Positions 1 to 8,531 of a stretch of DNA of 64,000 bases are shown here, piece after piece (the stretch's first letter is position 1; the number at the start of each line of letters is the position of its first letter). Below the pieces are notes generated by a model. The model was given only the letters and a program-made list of their open reading frames with translations. It was not told the DNA's origin and did no database searches. The stretch is from Pseudoalteromonas phenolica (GTDB lineage Bacteria; Pseudomonadota; Gammaproteobacteria; Enterobacterales; Alteromonadaceae): the NCBI RefSeq assembly GCF_001444405.1, contig NZ_CP013187.1:496001-560000 (forward strand), given 5' to 3'. A program made the translations under genes and the position numbers.

Positions 1-1135
1 CGACACGCCAAATATTGTGGTTAAGTTTGAAAATAGGGTATTTAACCGCAATGATATTGATGCACTAGGACTTGTGATGGGTCGTATTGGTGAGTTTATT
101 ACCGAAGACCAAGCGCGTTTCTTAATTCAGTTAGAAAAAAGCGATATTGCTTTGTTGAATATTCAGGGTTCTGTTGCTAACTATCGTCAGTTTATTGAAC
201 AAGGTATCAGTCCAGATTTAGATATTCGCCAAGGTAGTGTTGCAACGCCATCGGGCATTATGTGGGTTGGTAACACAGCAGAGCAAAGCCCTTACTTTTT
301 ACCTCGAGTTACTTTTTCTCCTGCATTAGCGGCAACCTATGCGACTGAGTTGGGGGTATATGACTTTTCTCTTGCGCTTCGCGCTGACATTGAAGTGCCA
401 CTTTGGAAAGGTGCAGGGGTAAATATCACGATGCAAGAGGTAGTTGCAGATACTGAAGACTTTGAGAAAGGTGACTCATTTGAAGGTCGTCGGTTAAAAG
501 GTGGTCTTAATCAAGCTGTGTTTTATCAGGCAGTAGAGCTACCATTTAATATTTATAACTTAACTCAAGTTGGTATGTTCAGAGACTATTTTGACTACTA
601 TGGTTTTATTAACGAAACCACCTGGGTAAGCCCTGGTGGCCGTCACCAATTGAGTGCAAATATTGCTAAGTTTGAGTATCAAGACTACGAGTTATCTCGT
701 GATTATTACTTGGCAGAATATCAATATAATTGGTCAGAGCAAGACATTACCTTACATGCCAGTATGGGTAAGTTCTGGGCGCTTGATGAAGGCGTTAAAG
801 TAGAAAGCCGTTTCTGGTTTGGTGATAGCTATATAGCGATTTATGCCGCCGACACAGTTTCGCAGCAAGTCGGTATTTCGTTTAGTATTCCACTTAGTTC
901 GCGTAAGGATATGTCGGTAACGCCATATGGTCAGGTTAAGGGGAATGAGGCGTGGCGTCACGGTGTAACGACTCGTATTGGTGAGTCTCATAATGCGCTT
1001 ATAAGAGGTCAAGCATCTAAGATGTACACGCGTATTAATATGGAGCGCACTTTCTTGAATCAAGGTCGCAATTCAAGTAGTTATGTATATGCAAATTTAG
1101 CGAGATTAAGAGAAGCTTATTTGACTTATAAATAA
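1..1135 (+). CDS. YjbH-family outer-membrane protein, C-terminal part
   Basis: The reading frame is open from the window edge (codons from base 2), so the 5' end lies outside and this is only the last ~378 residues. The visible part is rich in alternating aromatic and polar beta-strand sequence typical of an outer-membrane barrel, and it resembles the C-terminal half of YjbH/GfcD-type proteins, which are encoded with exopolysaccharide or capsule export genes. That role fits the ugd and galU genes downstream. A hairpin with a T-run follows the stop codon, so this looks like the last gene of its operon. The family call is by resemblance of the whole segment, not by a short diagnostic motif. Confidence 0.7.
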   Translation, partial: DTPNIVVKFENRVFNRNDIDALGLVMGRIGEFITEDQARFLIQLEKSDIALLNIQGSVANYRQFIEQGISPDLDIRQGSVATPSGIMWVGNTAEQSPYFLPRVTFSPALAATYATELGVYDFSLALRADIEVPLWKGAGVNITMQEVVADTEDFEKGDSFEGRRLKGGLNQAVFYQAVELPFNIYNLTQVGMFRDYFDYYGFINETTWVSPGGRHQLSANIAKFEYQDYELSRDYYLAEYQYNWSEQDITLHASMGKFWALDEGVKVESRFWFGDSYIAIYAADTVSQQVGISFSIPLSSRKDMSVTPYGQVKGNEAWRHGVTTRIGESHNALIRGQASKMYTRINMERTFLNQGRNSSSYVYANLARLREAYLTYK

Positions 1136-1175
1136 GAGTCTTAAAGTTGCGAGTTGGCGAATAGGTTCTAAAAAG

Positions 1176-1208
1176 CGCGGTTCATTTTTGGTGAAACGCG
1201 TTTTTTTT
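1176..1208 (+). terminator. Rho-independent terminator after yjbH-like gene
   Basis: CGCG-x-TTCA and TGAA-x-CGCG form an imperfect stem with one internal mismatch, followed by eight T residues. It closes the first operon 40 bp after its stop codon. Confidence 0.7.
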
Positions 1209-1385
1209 GGAGTGAAATAAAGTCAATGCCTGCAGGTAATTGATTTAGTCTTATTTCGGTCTTCATTTATAGCGGGTTAGGCTGTTAAAAGTCTCTCAAA
1301 CACTAAACCATGTATAGGTTGTTTGAACTCCTCAGTTTATACTGTAATATAATTTCGCTTTTTGAACTGCAAATATGGAATTTTA

Positions 1386-2549
1386 ATGAAAATTACAATA
1401 GTTGGTACAGGCTACGTAGGCCTTTCGAATGCTTTATTGCTTGCTCAACATAACAAGGTAGTTGCTTTAGATATTGACGAAAATAAAGTCCAGCTATTAG
1501 AAGACAAACAATCTCCCATTGTTGATACTGAAATTTCTCACTTTTTATCTAATGAACCTATTAATTTCACTGCAACAACGAATAAAGAGTCGGCTCTACA
1601 AGGAGCTGATTTTGTAGTGATTGCAACACCTACTGACTATGATCCAGAAACAAACTATTTCAATACAAGCAGCGTTGAGTCAGTAATCGCAGATGTGTTA
1701 AAGATAAACCCAAGTGCAACTATGGTTATCAAATCAACGGTGCCCGTCGGGTATACAAAATCTGTGAATGAGAAGTTTGGCGTTGATAATATTATTTTTT
1801 CACCTGAGTTTTTAAGAGAGGGTAAGGCGCTATACGACAATCTTCACCCGTCAAGAATTATTGTAGGTGAGCAGAGTAAGAGAGCCGAAGTATTTGCAAA
1901 CTTACTTAAACAAGGCGCAAAAAAAGCAGAAGTTGAAGTCTTGTTTACCGACTCTACTGAAGCAGAGGCAATTAAGTTGTTTTCAAATACTTACCTTGCT
2001 ATGCGTGTAGCATATTTTAATGAGCTTGATAGCTATGCTGAAGCTCACGGCCTTGACTCTAAGCAGATTATTCAAGGTGTGGGCTTAGATCCACGTATTG
2101 GTAATCACTATAACAATCCATCTTTCGGTTATGGTGGTTATTGTTTGCCGAAAGACACTAAACAGTTACTGGCAAATTATAAAGATGTGCCAAACAACAT
2201 GATCAGAGCAATTGTAGATGCCAATACTACACGTAAAGATTTTATCGCTGAATCTGTGTTGAGAAAGAGCCCAAAAGTAGTTGGGATTTACAGGTTGGTA
2301 ATGAAGTCTGGGTCTGATAACTTTAGAGCGTCTGCAATTCAAGGTATCATGAAGCGTATTAAGGCAAAAGGTATAGAAGTCGTGGTTTATGAGCCTTCTT
2401 TTGATGGTGCTTCTTTCTTTCACTCAAAAGTGGTTAAATCATTAGAAGAGCTTAAGGCGGCAGATGTAATTATTTCTAACCGCATGCATGAAGAGTTGTC
2501 TGATGTTGCAGAAAAAGTTTATACCCGAGATTTATTCGGTAGTGATTAA
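1386..2549 (+). CDS. ugd: UDP-glucose 6-dehydrogenase
   Basis: Oxidises UDP-glucose to UDP-glucuronate with NAD+, providing a precursor for acidic surface polysaccharides; cytoplasmic. The N-terminus MKITIVGTGYVGLS is the Rossmann dinucleotide-binding motif, and GYGGYCLPKDTKQ near residue 250 carries the catalytic cysteine. At 387 residues it matches the short bacterial Ugd class. An in-frame ATG 24 bp upstream exists, but starting at 1386 puts the Rossmann strand at the N-terminus as in the family. The gene is monocistronic, with its own terminator, and shares a pathway with galU 0.9 kb downstream. Confidence 0.95.
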   Translation: MKITIVGTGYVGLSNALLLAQHNKVVALDIDENKVQLLEDKQSPIVDTEISHFLSNEPINFTATTNKESALQGADFVVIATPTDYDPETNYFNTSSVESVIADVLKINPSATMVIKSTVPVGYTKSVNEKFGVDNIIFSPEFLREGKALYDNLHPSRIIVGEQSKRAEVFANLLKQGAKKAEVEVLFTDSTEAEAIKLFSNTYLAMRVAYFNELDSYAEAHGLDSKQIIQGVGLDPRIGNHYNNPSFGYGGYCLPKDTKQLLANYKDVPNNMIRAIVDANTTRKDFIAESVLRKSPKVVGIYRLVMKSGSDNFRASAIQGIMKRIKAKGIEVVVYEPSFDGASFFHSKVVKSLEELKAADVIISNRMHEELSDVAEKVYTRDLFGSD

Positions 2550-2573
2550 TAACTCTGAGCATCAGTAATGTTT

Positions 2574-2603
2574 GGAAGCGTTGGTTTATCCAACGCTTTC
2601 TTT
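2574..2603 (+). terminator. Rho-independent terminator after ugd
   Basis: GAAGCGTTGG and CCAACGCTTT form a strong 10-bp stem around a 5-nt loop, 25 bp after the ugd stop. The T-run is short and interrupted. Confidence 0.7.
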
Positions 2604-2609
2604 GATTCA

Positions 2610-2848
2610 TGCAAAATACACGTTGCGAAGCAAGGTTACTTTTGCTCAAGGTTAAATGAGTATCTCAACATCTGCAATGGAGTACTCAATCTGTAGTTTT
2701 GTCTTCATTTAAGGCGACAATTTAAAAGCCCTTGTTGCGCTAAAGCACAACCTACTGGCGATTGGGTGTAGTGACTTTGCAGGTCGTCGTTTACGGCGAC
2801 AGCAAGGTGAAATGAGCAATTTTAGCAGCCACTATGGAGTACTCAATT
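2610..2848. repeat. Composite intergenic repeat, copy A
   Basis: This non-coding stretch shares three separate blocks with copy B at 4377-4715. Block 1 is at 2610-2634 (23 of 25 bases identical to 4377-4401). Block 2 is at 2732-2755 (24 of 24 identical to 4648-4671, containing TTGCGCTAAAGCACAACC). Block 3 is at 2781-2800 (17 of 20 identical to 4696-4715, a near palindrome around GTCG..CGAC). Copy A also contains its own imperfect direct repeat, 2650-2692 and 2806-2848, both ending ATGGAGTACTCAAT. It looks like a species-level dispersed repeat. The rest of the 2604-2942 gap shows no gene. Confidence 0.75.
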
Positions 2849-2942
2849 ATCCAATTCACTTCTTCACCAACCATCGTTTTCTTCATTTTACCCAAACCTT
2901 TAACTTAGATATTGTATTTTCTGTTTGAAAAAGGATCACACC

Positions 2943-3267
2943 ATGTCAAACGGAAACGGCGGAATAATTATAAAGCATCATGGCGTAACACAAGCCGTGA
3001 CAGGTTTTTGTCATGAATTGGTTATCAGCGAGTTTTCTAGCTTACTCATTGATTATGGCTTGTTTCAAAGAGAAGAATCTCGGCGGTCTTTAAATATCGA
3101 ACTGGATATTCAGGTCATTTCAGCTCTTATCATCACCCATTGTCATATTTACTATGTTGGGCGTGTTTCTTCTTTGCTAGCAGCAAGTCTTTCCAAGCTT
3201 ATTACTTGCACTCCTGCAACCACCTAGTGTAATTAAGCTAGTACATGGTGATACGCCATCAAAATAG
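2943..3267 (+). pseudogene. Decayed metallo-beta-lactamase-fold RNA-processing-type hydrolase
   Basis: From ATG 2943 (AAGGA ribosome site just upstream) the reading frame encodes the N-terminus of an MBL-fold exonuclease-like protein: IIIKHHGVTQAVTGFCHEL, then LLIDYGLFQ, then LIITHCHIYYVGR. The family motif is HxHxDH; here it reads HCHIYY, so the metal-binding Asp and His are lost. The frame stops at 3227 after ~95 residues, whereas the family is ~450 residues long. In the +1 frame right after it, SVIKLVHGDTPSK* (3226-3267) matches the family's C-terminal VHGD..K signature. The locus is therefore a remnant with a large internal deletion and a frameshift. No function is expected. Confidence 0.75.
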
Positions 3268-3428
3268 GTGCTTAAAAATAAGTTAAGATCCTTATTACTC
3301 TAAACGGCAATATAGATCCTTGAGTAATACTTTTTAAAGCATTATATGGGTTGTTATTCGGTTTAAAAGGTCGTTAAAATAACAAAAATGCCAAAGAATA
3401 TGGCGATAAATAAAAAATTGGACGAATT

Positions 3429-4304
3429 ATGAAAGCAGTTATCCCAGTAGCGGGTCTTGGTACTCGTATGCTCCCTATGACGAAAGCCATTCCTAAAGAA
3501 ATGCTGCCTGTAGTTGATAAGCCTCTTATTCAATATATTGTTAAAGAGTGTGTAGCTGCTGGCATTAAAGAAATTGTGTTAGTGACACACTCTTCTAAAA
3601 ACGCCATTGAAAACCATTTCGATACAAGCTTTGAGCTTGAAGCTACACTAGAAAAACGTGTGAAGCGTAAACTTTTAGACGAGGTGCGCGGTATTTGCCC
3701 TGAAGATGTAACCATTATGCATGTCCGTCAAGGTGAAGCCAAAGGTTTAGGTCATGCGATTATGTGTGCTCGACCAATAGTCGGTGAAGACGATTTTGTT
3801 GTGGTGCTGCCAGATGTAATTTTAGATGAGTACACTGCAGATCAAAGCTCTGAAAACTTAGCTGCGATGATTGCCCGCTTTAAAGAATCAAGTGCTAGTC
3901 AGATTATGCTAGAGCCTGTAGCTCAAGAAGATGTGAGCAAGTACGGCATTGCTGATATTAATGGTGCTGAGCTTAATGCGGGTGAAAGTGCGCCAATCAA
4001 GACAATGGTTGAAAAGCCAGCAGTTGAAGATGCACCTTCAAACCTTGCCGTGGTGGGTCGCTATGTGCTGTCAAAAAATATTTGGCCATTACTGAAGAAA
4101 ACACCAATTGGTGCGGGTGGTGAAATTCAACTAACCGACGCCATCGATATGCTAATGGAGCAAGAGACGGTAGAAGCCTTTCACATGAGCGGGCGAGTTC
4201 ATGATTGTGGCGACAAAATGGGTTATTTAAAAGCCATAGTTGAATATGCTATGCGTGACGAAACTTTAGGCCCTGAGTTTACAAAATTTGTAAAGAGTCT
4301 TTGA
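3429..4304 (+). CDS. galU: UTP-glucose-1-phosphate uridylyltransferase
   Basis: Makes UDP-glucose from UTP and glucose 1-phosphate, the substrate for Ugd and for glycan synthesis; cytoplasmic. The N-terminal nucleotidyltransferase signature GLGTRMLPMTKAIPKEMLP and the later VEKP segment are diagnostic, and 291 residues is normal. The gene stands alone, between the decayed MBL gene and a strong terminator. It is functionally linked to ugd although not in the same transcription unit. Confidence 0.96.
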   Translation: MKAVIPVAGLGTRMLPMTKAIPKEMLPVVDKPLIQYIVKECVAAGIKEIVLVTHSSKNAIENHFDTSFELEATLEKRVKRKLLDEVRGICPEDVTIMHVRQGEAKGLGHAIMCARPIVGEDDFVVVLPDVILDEYTADQSSENLAAMIARFKESSASQIMLEPVAQEDVSKYGIADINGAELNAGESAPIKTMVEKPAVEDAPSNLAVVGRYVLSKNIWPLLKKTPIGAGGEIQLTDAIDMLMEQETVEAFHMSGRVHDCGDKMGYLKAIVEYAMRDETLGPEFTKFVKSL

Positions 4305-4341
4305 TTCCCTAGAGTTTCCTTTTAGAAAGTGTTAATTATTG

Positions 4342-4369
4342 AAAGCGCGGATATTTCCGCGCTTTTTTT
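4342..4369 (+). terminator. Rho-independent terminator after galU
   Basis: AAAGCGCGG and CCGCGCTTT form a perfect 9-bp stem with a 6-nt loop and a following T-run, 38 bp after galU. Confidence 0.9.
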
Positions 4370-4376
4370 GTATTCG

Positions 4377-4715
4377 TGCAAAATACACTTCGCGAAGCAA
4401 GTTTGTTTTTTGCGCAAGGGCGAAACACGTCTTGAGGCTTGCGAGTGCGCGCAGCAAGACTAGCGTTGAGCGTGAGGCCTTGGATGGCCGAACCGGACCT
4501 ATGTTACATGGAAGTATTACAACTCAACTCTTATTCAGATCGAAACGAAGTTTCGCAGCACGAGGAGGTGAGGGTATGGATACCCGATGGGCGTAGCTAC
4601 ATGGATGTAAAACAGCACAACATCATTCATATCAACAAATCAAAACTTTGTTGCGCTAAAGCACAACCTACAGGCAGTAGGGCCTAATCTTATGTAGGTC
4701 GCCATTTATGGCGAC
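4377..4715. repeat. Composite intergenic repeat, copy B
   Basis: Contains the same three blocks as copy A in the same order (4377-4401, 4648-4671, 4696-4715), but with a longer insert between blocks 1 and 2. Block 3 is a clean palindrome, GTCGCCAT/ATGGCGAC. Short open frames run across this stretch, but they have no convincing start signals, cross the repeat blocks and resemble no protein I know. I treat the whole interval as non-coding. Confidence 0.7.
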
Positions 4716-4741
4716 AAAAAAGCCGAGCTGAGCTCGGCTTT
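4714..4741 (-). terminator. Rho-independent terminator of the S8 protease gene
   Basis: On the minus strand, AAGCCGAGC/GCTCGGCTT forms a stem with a 3-nt loop followed by six T residues, 32 bp past the protease stop codon. Confidence 0.88.
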
Positions 4742-4772
4742 GCTATAAGAGACCTAATAAGTAGGGTAGAAA

Positions 4773-6905
4773 TTACTTATATTGTGCGTCTAATGTTACA
4801 CCAGAGAAGGTGCTGTAAGCTCGTAAACCAATGTACCAAGTACCAGCTTGTGGGTTTGTGAACGTACAAGTTTCAGCATTACCGTTTTTGTACGGACGGC
4901 AATCGTAAGTTGAAGTGGTTGGTTGGCTACCTTGTCTTACATATAGGTCAGCATCACCAGAACCACCAGACATAGTCACAGTAAAGCTTGTCATGCCAGC
5001 AGGGATTTCAACAGTTTTACGAACCCAGTTGTTTCGGCTAGCTGAAAGGTTCGTTTCAGTGATACCACCAGGTTGTGGGCCGGTTGCTCCCGCAGTAAGA
5101 TCACCCTGTAAGCTTACGCCTGTGTATGCAGAGTAACCTTGAAGCATTACGTGATACGTGCCTGCAGTTGGATTGTCAATTGTACATACTTCGTTGTTAC
5201 CGCCTTTGTAAGGACGACAGTCGTATGACGATGTAGTTGGCTTGCTACCAGCTTTAACATAAAGGTCAGCATCACCTGTGCCACCGCTCATCGTGAATGT
5301 TACTTTACTTGTGTTTGCAGGTACTTCCATTGTGTAGAAGTCTTGACCGCCTTGTGAGCCGCTAAGGCCTGTTTTAGCTACACCGTCAGCTAGCGTATTG
5401 TCACCTACAGGAGGCTCAACTACGCCGCCAGAAGCTTCAGCTACTGCCGCAGCCGCATCGATAATACCCGTACCGCAGTTGTTACAAGCTGCACCAAAGC
5501 TCTTTGTTGTATTCTTAAGAATTGTTTCAATCTCATCAGGCGTCGCTGAAGGTTTAGCTTGCTTGATTAACGCTGCAACACCTGCAACATGAGGTGCAGC
5601 CATTGATGTACCTTGAGAGTAAGCATAGCTGTCAGAGTTTGGCGTTGTTGAACCTGAGTTATAAGTAGATAGAACGCCTTCAGGATCATTTGCAAAGCTT
5701 TGAGCGCCACCTGGTGCTGCTACGTCAATGTTTGAACCATAGTTAGAGTAGTAAGCACGACCACCATTACGACCTACTGCAGCTACGTTAACTACGCCAG
5801 AACAGTTACCTGGGTTGTAATTTGCTGAGTTATCATTGTCGTTACCAGCTGCAATAACAACTACCGCACCATTTGCACGCGCTTGGTTGATAGCGTTTTG
5901 CGTTGTAGAACTACACGCACCGCTGCCACCTAAACTCATGTTGATTACATCAGCAGGGTTAGCATTTGATGGTACGCCAGATACTGAGCCACCTGAAGCC
6001 CAGATAATGCCGTCAGCAATATCAGACGTTAAGCCACCACATTTACCAAGTACACGTACAGGCACAACTTTTGAGTCATAAGCAACACCAACAACCCCTT
6101 CGCCGTTGTTTGCTACAGCCGCAACCGTACCCGCTACGTGTGTACCGTGCCAGCTTGAACCTTGTGCACCGTGAGTGTATCCACACTCATTTGCAGAAAT
6201 CGCATCACCTGGATCGCTTGCGTCTGAATCACGACCACCACCATCATTAGCAACTAGCGTGTTTGAGATCATGTCATAACCAGGTAGTAGATTAGCGTTT
6301 AGATCTGCGTGAGGGCGGTAACCTGTATCAAGTACAGCAACTACAACGCCAGCACCGGTTGCGCTATCCCATGCAGCAGGTGCGTTAATACCCGCTGTAT
6401 TTTCAAAATAGTGCCACTGATCAGAGTACTGAGGATCATTTGGTGTTGCAGTTGGTTTTAACATTTGGTCAATTTCGATGTACTCAACATTGCCAGATGC
6501 TGCAATTTCTTGCATTAATTCGTTGGCTTCAAGCGCCGATAGTTTTTTGTTAACACGCATTACGTGGTGGTTACTTAATGCCATTGCACGAACGTACTGA
6601 GGTGTTACTTTAGCTTTTTTACTTTTAAAGTTCTTAACAAAAGACTGAGCGCGTTGATTCATCATTGATGGAGAAAACTCTCCGAACTCTGCTGACATCA
6701 TCATTTGTTGTTGCATGTTGTCTTTGTATTTGATGATGAACTGAGTGCCAAGCGTTGACTGGCTCTTTAATTTTACCGCTGTTTGGTTAACAGAAGGTGC
6801 ATTTACTTGGTCTTGAAAAGGTAAAGCTGAAACTGAACCTGCTACCATCGCAGAGGCCATTGCTAGGCTAAGTGCGCCTAATTTAAATGGTGTTTTTCTT
6901 GTCAT
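4773..6905 (-). CDS. Secreted subtilisin-like (S8) serine protease with two PPC domains
   Basis: An exported endopeptidase, probably feeding the cell on extracellular protein. Residues 1-28 form a Sec signal peptide ending near SALP. An inhibitor-like propeptide follows (about 40-150). The catalytic domain has the triad Asp193 (VLDTGYRPH), His253 (HGTHVAG) and Ser434 (GTSMAAPH), with oxyanion Asn355. Two C-terminal pre-peptidase (PPC) domains, about residues 505-600 and 615-705, each carry the GDADLYV motif and a Cys pair. In related marine proteases such domains are removed during maturation. The gene is monocistronic with its own terminator and is complete at 710 residues. Confidence 0.95.
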   Translation of the reverse strand: MTRKTPFKLGALSLAMASAMVAGSVSALPFQDQVNAPSVNQTAVKLKSQSTLGTQFIIKYKDNMQQQMMMSAEFGEFSPSMMNQRAQSFVKNFKSKKAKVTPQYVRAMALSNHHVMRVNKKLSALEANELMQEIAASGNVEYIEIDQMLKPTATPNDPQYSDQWHYFENTAGINAPAAWDSATGAGVVVAVLDTGYRPHADLNANLLPGYDMISNTLVANDGGGRDSDASDPGDAISANECGYTHGAQGSSWHGTHVAGTVAAVANNGEGVVGVAYDSKVVPVRVLGKCGGLTSDIADGIIWASGGSVSGVPSNANPADVINMSLGGSGACSSTTQNAINQARANGAVVVIAAGNDNDNSANYNPGNCSGVVNVAAVGRNGGRAYYSNYGSNIDVAAPGGAQSFANDPEGVLSTYNSGSTTPNSDSYAYSQGTSMAAPHVAGVAALIKQAKPSATPDEIETILKNTTKSFGAACNNCGTGIIDAAAAVAEASGGVVEPPVGDNTLADGVAKTGLSGSQGGQDFYTMEVPANTSKVTFTMSGGTGDADLYVKAGSKPTTSSYDCRPYKGGNNEVCTIDNPTAGTYHVMLQGYSAYTGVSLQGDLTAGATGPQPGGITETNLSASRNNWVRKTVEIPAGMTSFTVTMSGGSGDADLYVRQGSQPTTSTYDCRPYKNGNAETCTFTNPQAGTWYIGLRAYSTFSGVTLDAQYK

Positions 6906-7231
6906 AATAGTTTCCCAATAGTCACTTGTTGTTTTTCTTCGCCAAACTGCGGCGAGAAAGAAAAGTAAAATAAAAGTTAAATTTTTGAAAGGGAAACTTT
7001 GGTTATTAATGTATGCGCAACGGTTATATATAGATGGATAAACGTCTTTTTATTTTTTAAAATATATGATTATTAAGGTTTTTTTAAATAAAAATTAAAT
7101 TTTAGAGCTTCAGCTACCAATGTAAACATATGTAAATGGGTGGTAATAAAGTGTTAATTTTATGCTTGTTTGCACAAAAGACCTGCCATCAAGGTATAAT
7201 CCTCTCCGATTTCGGCTAAACAGAGAAAAAT
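6906..7231. promoter_or_regulatory. Divergent promoter region between protease and yhiN genes
   Basis: This is 326 bp of A+T-rich sequence with no gene. A TATAAT at 7195-7200 preceded by TTGCAC at 7170-7175 (19-bp spacing, slightly long) is a plausible promoter for the yhiN-family gene. No clear promoter or operator could be picked out for the protease. Confidence 0.45.
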
Positions 7232-8419
7232 ATGTTGCAATACGATGTGGTGATTATTGGTGCAGGTGCTGCCGGTTTAATGTGTGCAGCTCAGGCTGGC
7301 TATCGAGGCAGACGTGTTGCAGTTGTTGATATGGGCAAAAAGCCGGGCCGTAAAATATTGATAAGCGGTGGTGGTCGTTGCAACTTTACCAACGAGGGCG
7401 CTAGCCCTACTAACTATTTGTGTGGCAACCCACACTTTGTAAAATCTTGTTTAAGTCGTTATACACAACATGACTTTATAGAACTTGTTGACCGTCATGG
7501 GCTTGCTTACCATCATAAAACACTGGGCCAGTTATTTTGCGACAATAGCGCCTCAGACATCGTAGATATTCTTATGACAGAATGTGAGTGGGCGGGCGTT
7601 GAATTACACCTCAGAAATGAAGTATTAAGCGTCTCTGAGTTAGCTGAAGGCGGTTATCAGGTAACAACTTCACATAACATCTTTACTTGCGAGTCGTTAG
7701 TTATAGCTGCTGGTGGCTTAACTATGCCAAAACTTGGCGCTACGCCGATTGGTTATAAAATCGCAGAACAATTTAATTTAAAAGTGTTGCCGACAATGGC
7801 GGCGCTTGTGCCATTTACTCTTCATGATCACGATAAAATGCGTTTTGACGGTTTATCAGGCGTGAGCATTCCATGTTTGGTCTCGAGTGAGTGCGGCACT
7901 GAATTTAGAGAAAATATCTTATTTACACACCGCGGTTTATCTGGGCCAGCTATTTTGCAAATCTCTTCATTTTGGCGAGCAGGGCAAGCGGTGACGATTA
8001 ACTTATTGCCAGAACTACAACTGGATGACGCTATTCATCAATGGCGTAAAGAGCAAGGAAGTAAGTCTTTAAAGAATACTTTGTCTAACATTTTGCCAAA
8101 GCGCTTTATTGAAGTGCTGATCAACGAACAAGCTATTCCAGATAAAGCATTGAATCAATTAACACACACTGAAATTGATGAAATTGCGAAATACATTCAC
8201 CAGTGGCAGATCAAACCTAACGGCACAGAAGGCTACAGAACAGCAGAGGTGACTTTAGGTGGTGTAGACACCGATGAGTTAAGCTCCAAAACATTTGAAT
8301 CGAAAAAACAAAAAGGCTTGTACTTTATCGGTGAAGTCACCGATGTGACAGGCTGGTTAGGGGGGTACAACTTCCAGTATGCGTGGAGTTGCGGCTGGGC
8401 GTGTGGGCAAGCTTGTTAA
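7232..8419 (+). CDS. yhiN: YhiN/HI0933-family NAD(P)/FAD-dependent oxidoreductase
   Basis: A flavoprotein of uncertain physiological role, widespread in proteobacteria. The N-terminus YDVVIIGAGAAGLMCA is the FAD-binding motif, GRKILISGGGRCNFTNE is the family signature, and LYFIGEVTDVTGWLGGYNFQ is the C-terminal FAD contact. At 395 residues it is full length. A Tn7-like transposon begins two bases after the TAA stop, so the 3' end of this gene is the likely attachment site. The coding sequence itself is undamaged, as expected for Tn7-type targeting. From memory, yhiN has been reported as a Tn7-family insertion site. Confidence 0.93.
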   Translation: MLQYDVVIIGAGAAGLMCAAQAGYRGRRVAVVDMGKKPGRKILISGGGRCNFTNEGASPTNYLCGNPHFVKSCLSRYTQHDFIELVDRHGLAYHHKTLGQLFCDNSASDIVDILMTECEWAGVELHLRNEVLSVSELAEGGYQVTTSHNIFTCESLVIAAGGLTMPKLGATPIGYKIAEQFNLKVLPTMAALVPFTLHDHDKMRFDGLSGVSIPCLVSSECGTEFRENILFTHRGLSGPAILQISSFWRAGQAVTINLLPELQLDDAIHQWRKEQGSKSLKNTLSNILPKRFIEVLINEQAIPDKALNQLTHTEIDEIAKYIHQWQIKPNGTEGYRTAEVTLGGVDTDELSSKTFESKKQKGLYFIGEVTDVTGWLGGYNFQYAWSCGWACGQAC

Positions 8420-8420
8420 A
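8416..8420. other. Left target-site flank of the transposon (imperfect TSD)
   Basis: The five bases before the left terminal TGT read TTAAA and include the yhiN stop codon. The five bases after the right terminal ACA (24767-24771) read TAAAA. Four of five positions match, consistent with a 5-bp Tn7-type duplication that has since mutated. An original insertion with non-identical flanks cannot be excluded. Confidence 0.55.
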
Positions 8421-8488
8421 TGTATTCTGCTATTAAAAAATGAGACATTTTAATTATAAAAGAGACAATCTATTAAAATATGAGATAA
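8421..8488. repeat. Left transposon end: terminal inverted repeat and TnsB-type repeats
   Basis: The terminal inverted repeat spans 8421-8447. The block CTATTAAAAAATGAGAC (8430-8446) recurs as CTATTAAAATATGAGAT at 8470-8486, exactly 40 bp further in. A weaker related block ending AGAGAC lies between them (8451-8466). Repeated 17-20 bp blocks inside the ends are what TnsB binds in Tn7-family elements. The same block occurs in inverse orientation at the right end. Confidence 0.8.
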
Positions 8489-8505
8489 ATTTGTAGATTG
8501 TCTCT
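8461..8505 (-). terminator. Perfect 12-bp inverted repeat at the end of the cargo operon
   Basis: AGAGACAATCTA (8461-8472) and TAGATTGTCTCT (8494-8505) are perfect inverted repeats with a 21-nt loop, 27 bp past the last cargo gene. Read on the minus strand, the hairpin is followed by A+T-rich sequence but no clean T-run. It could end cargo transcription before it runs into yhiN, but it overlaps a TnsB-type repeat and may instead serve transposition. Confidence 0.4.
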
Positions 8506-8531
8506 CAGAGGGCGAAAGAAAGGTATTATGG

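Noticed and set aside
4339..4687. Two overlapping short open frames after galU
   Set aside because: They run across the terminator and repeat blocks, lack start signals and resemble no protein.
7232..8419. yhiN disrupted by the transposon
   Set aside because: The frame is complete to its own TAA; insertion begins two bases after it.
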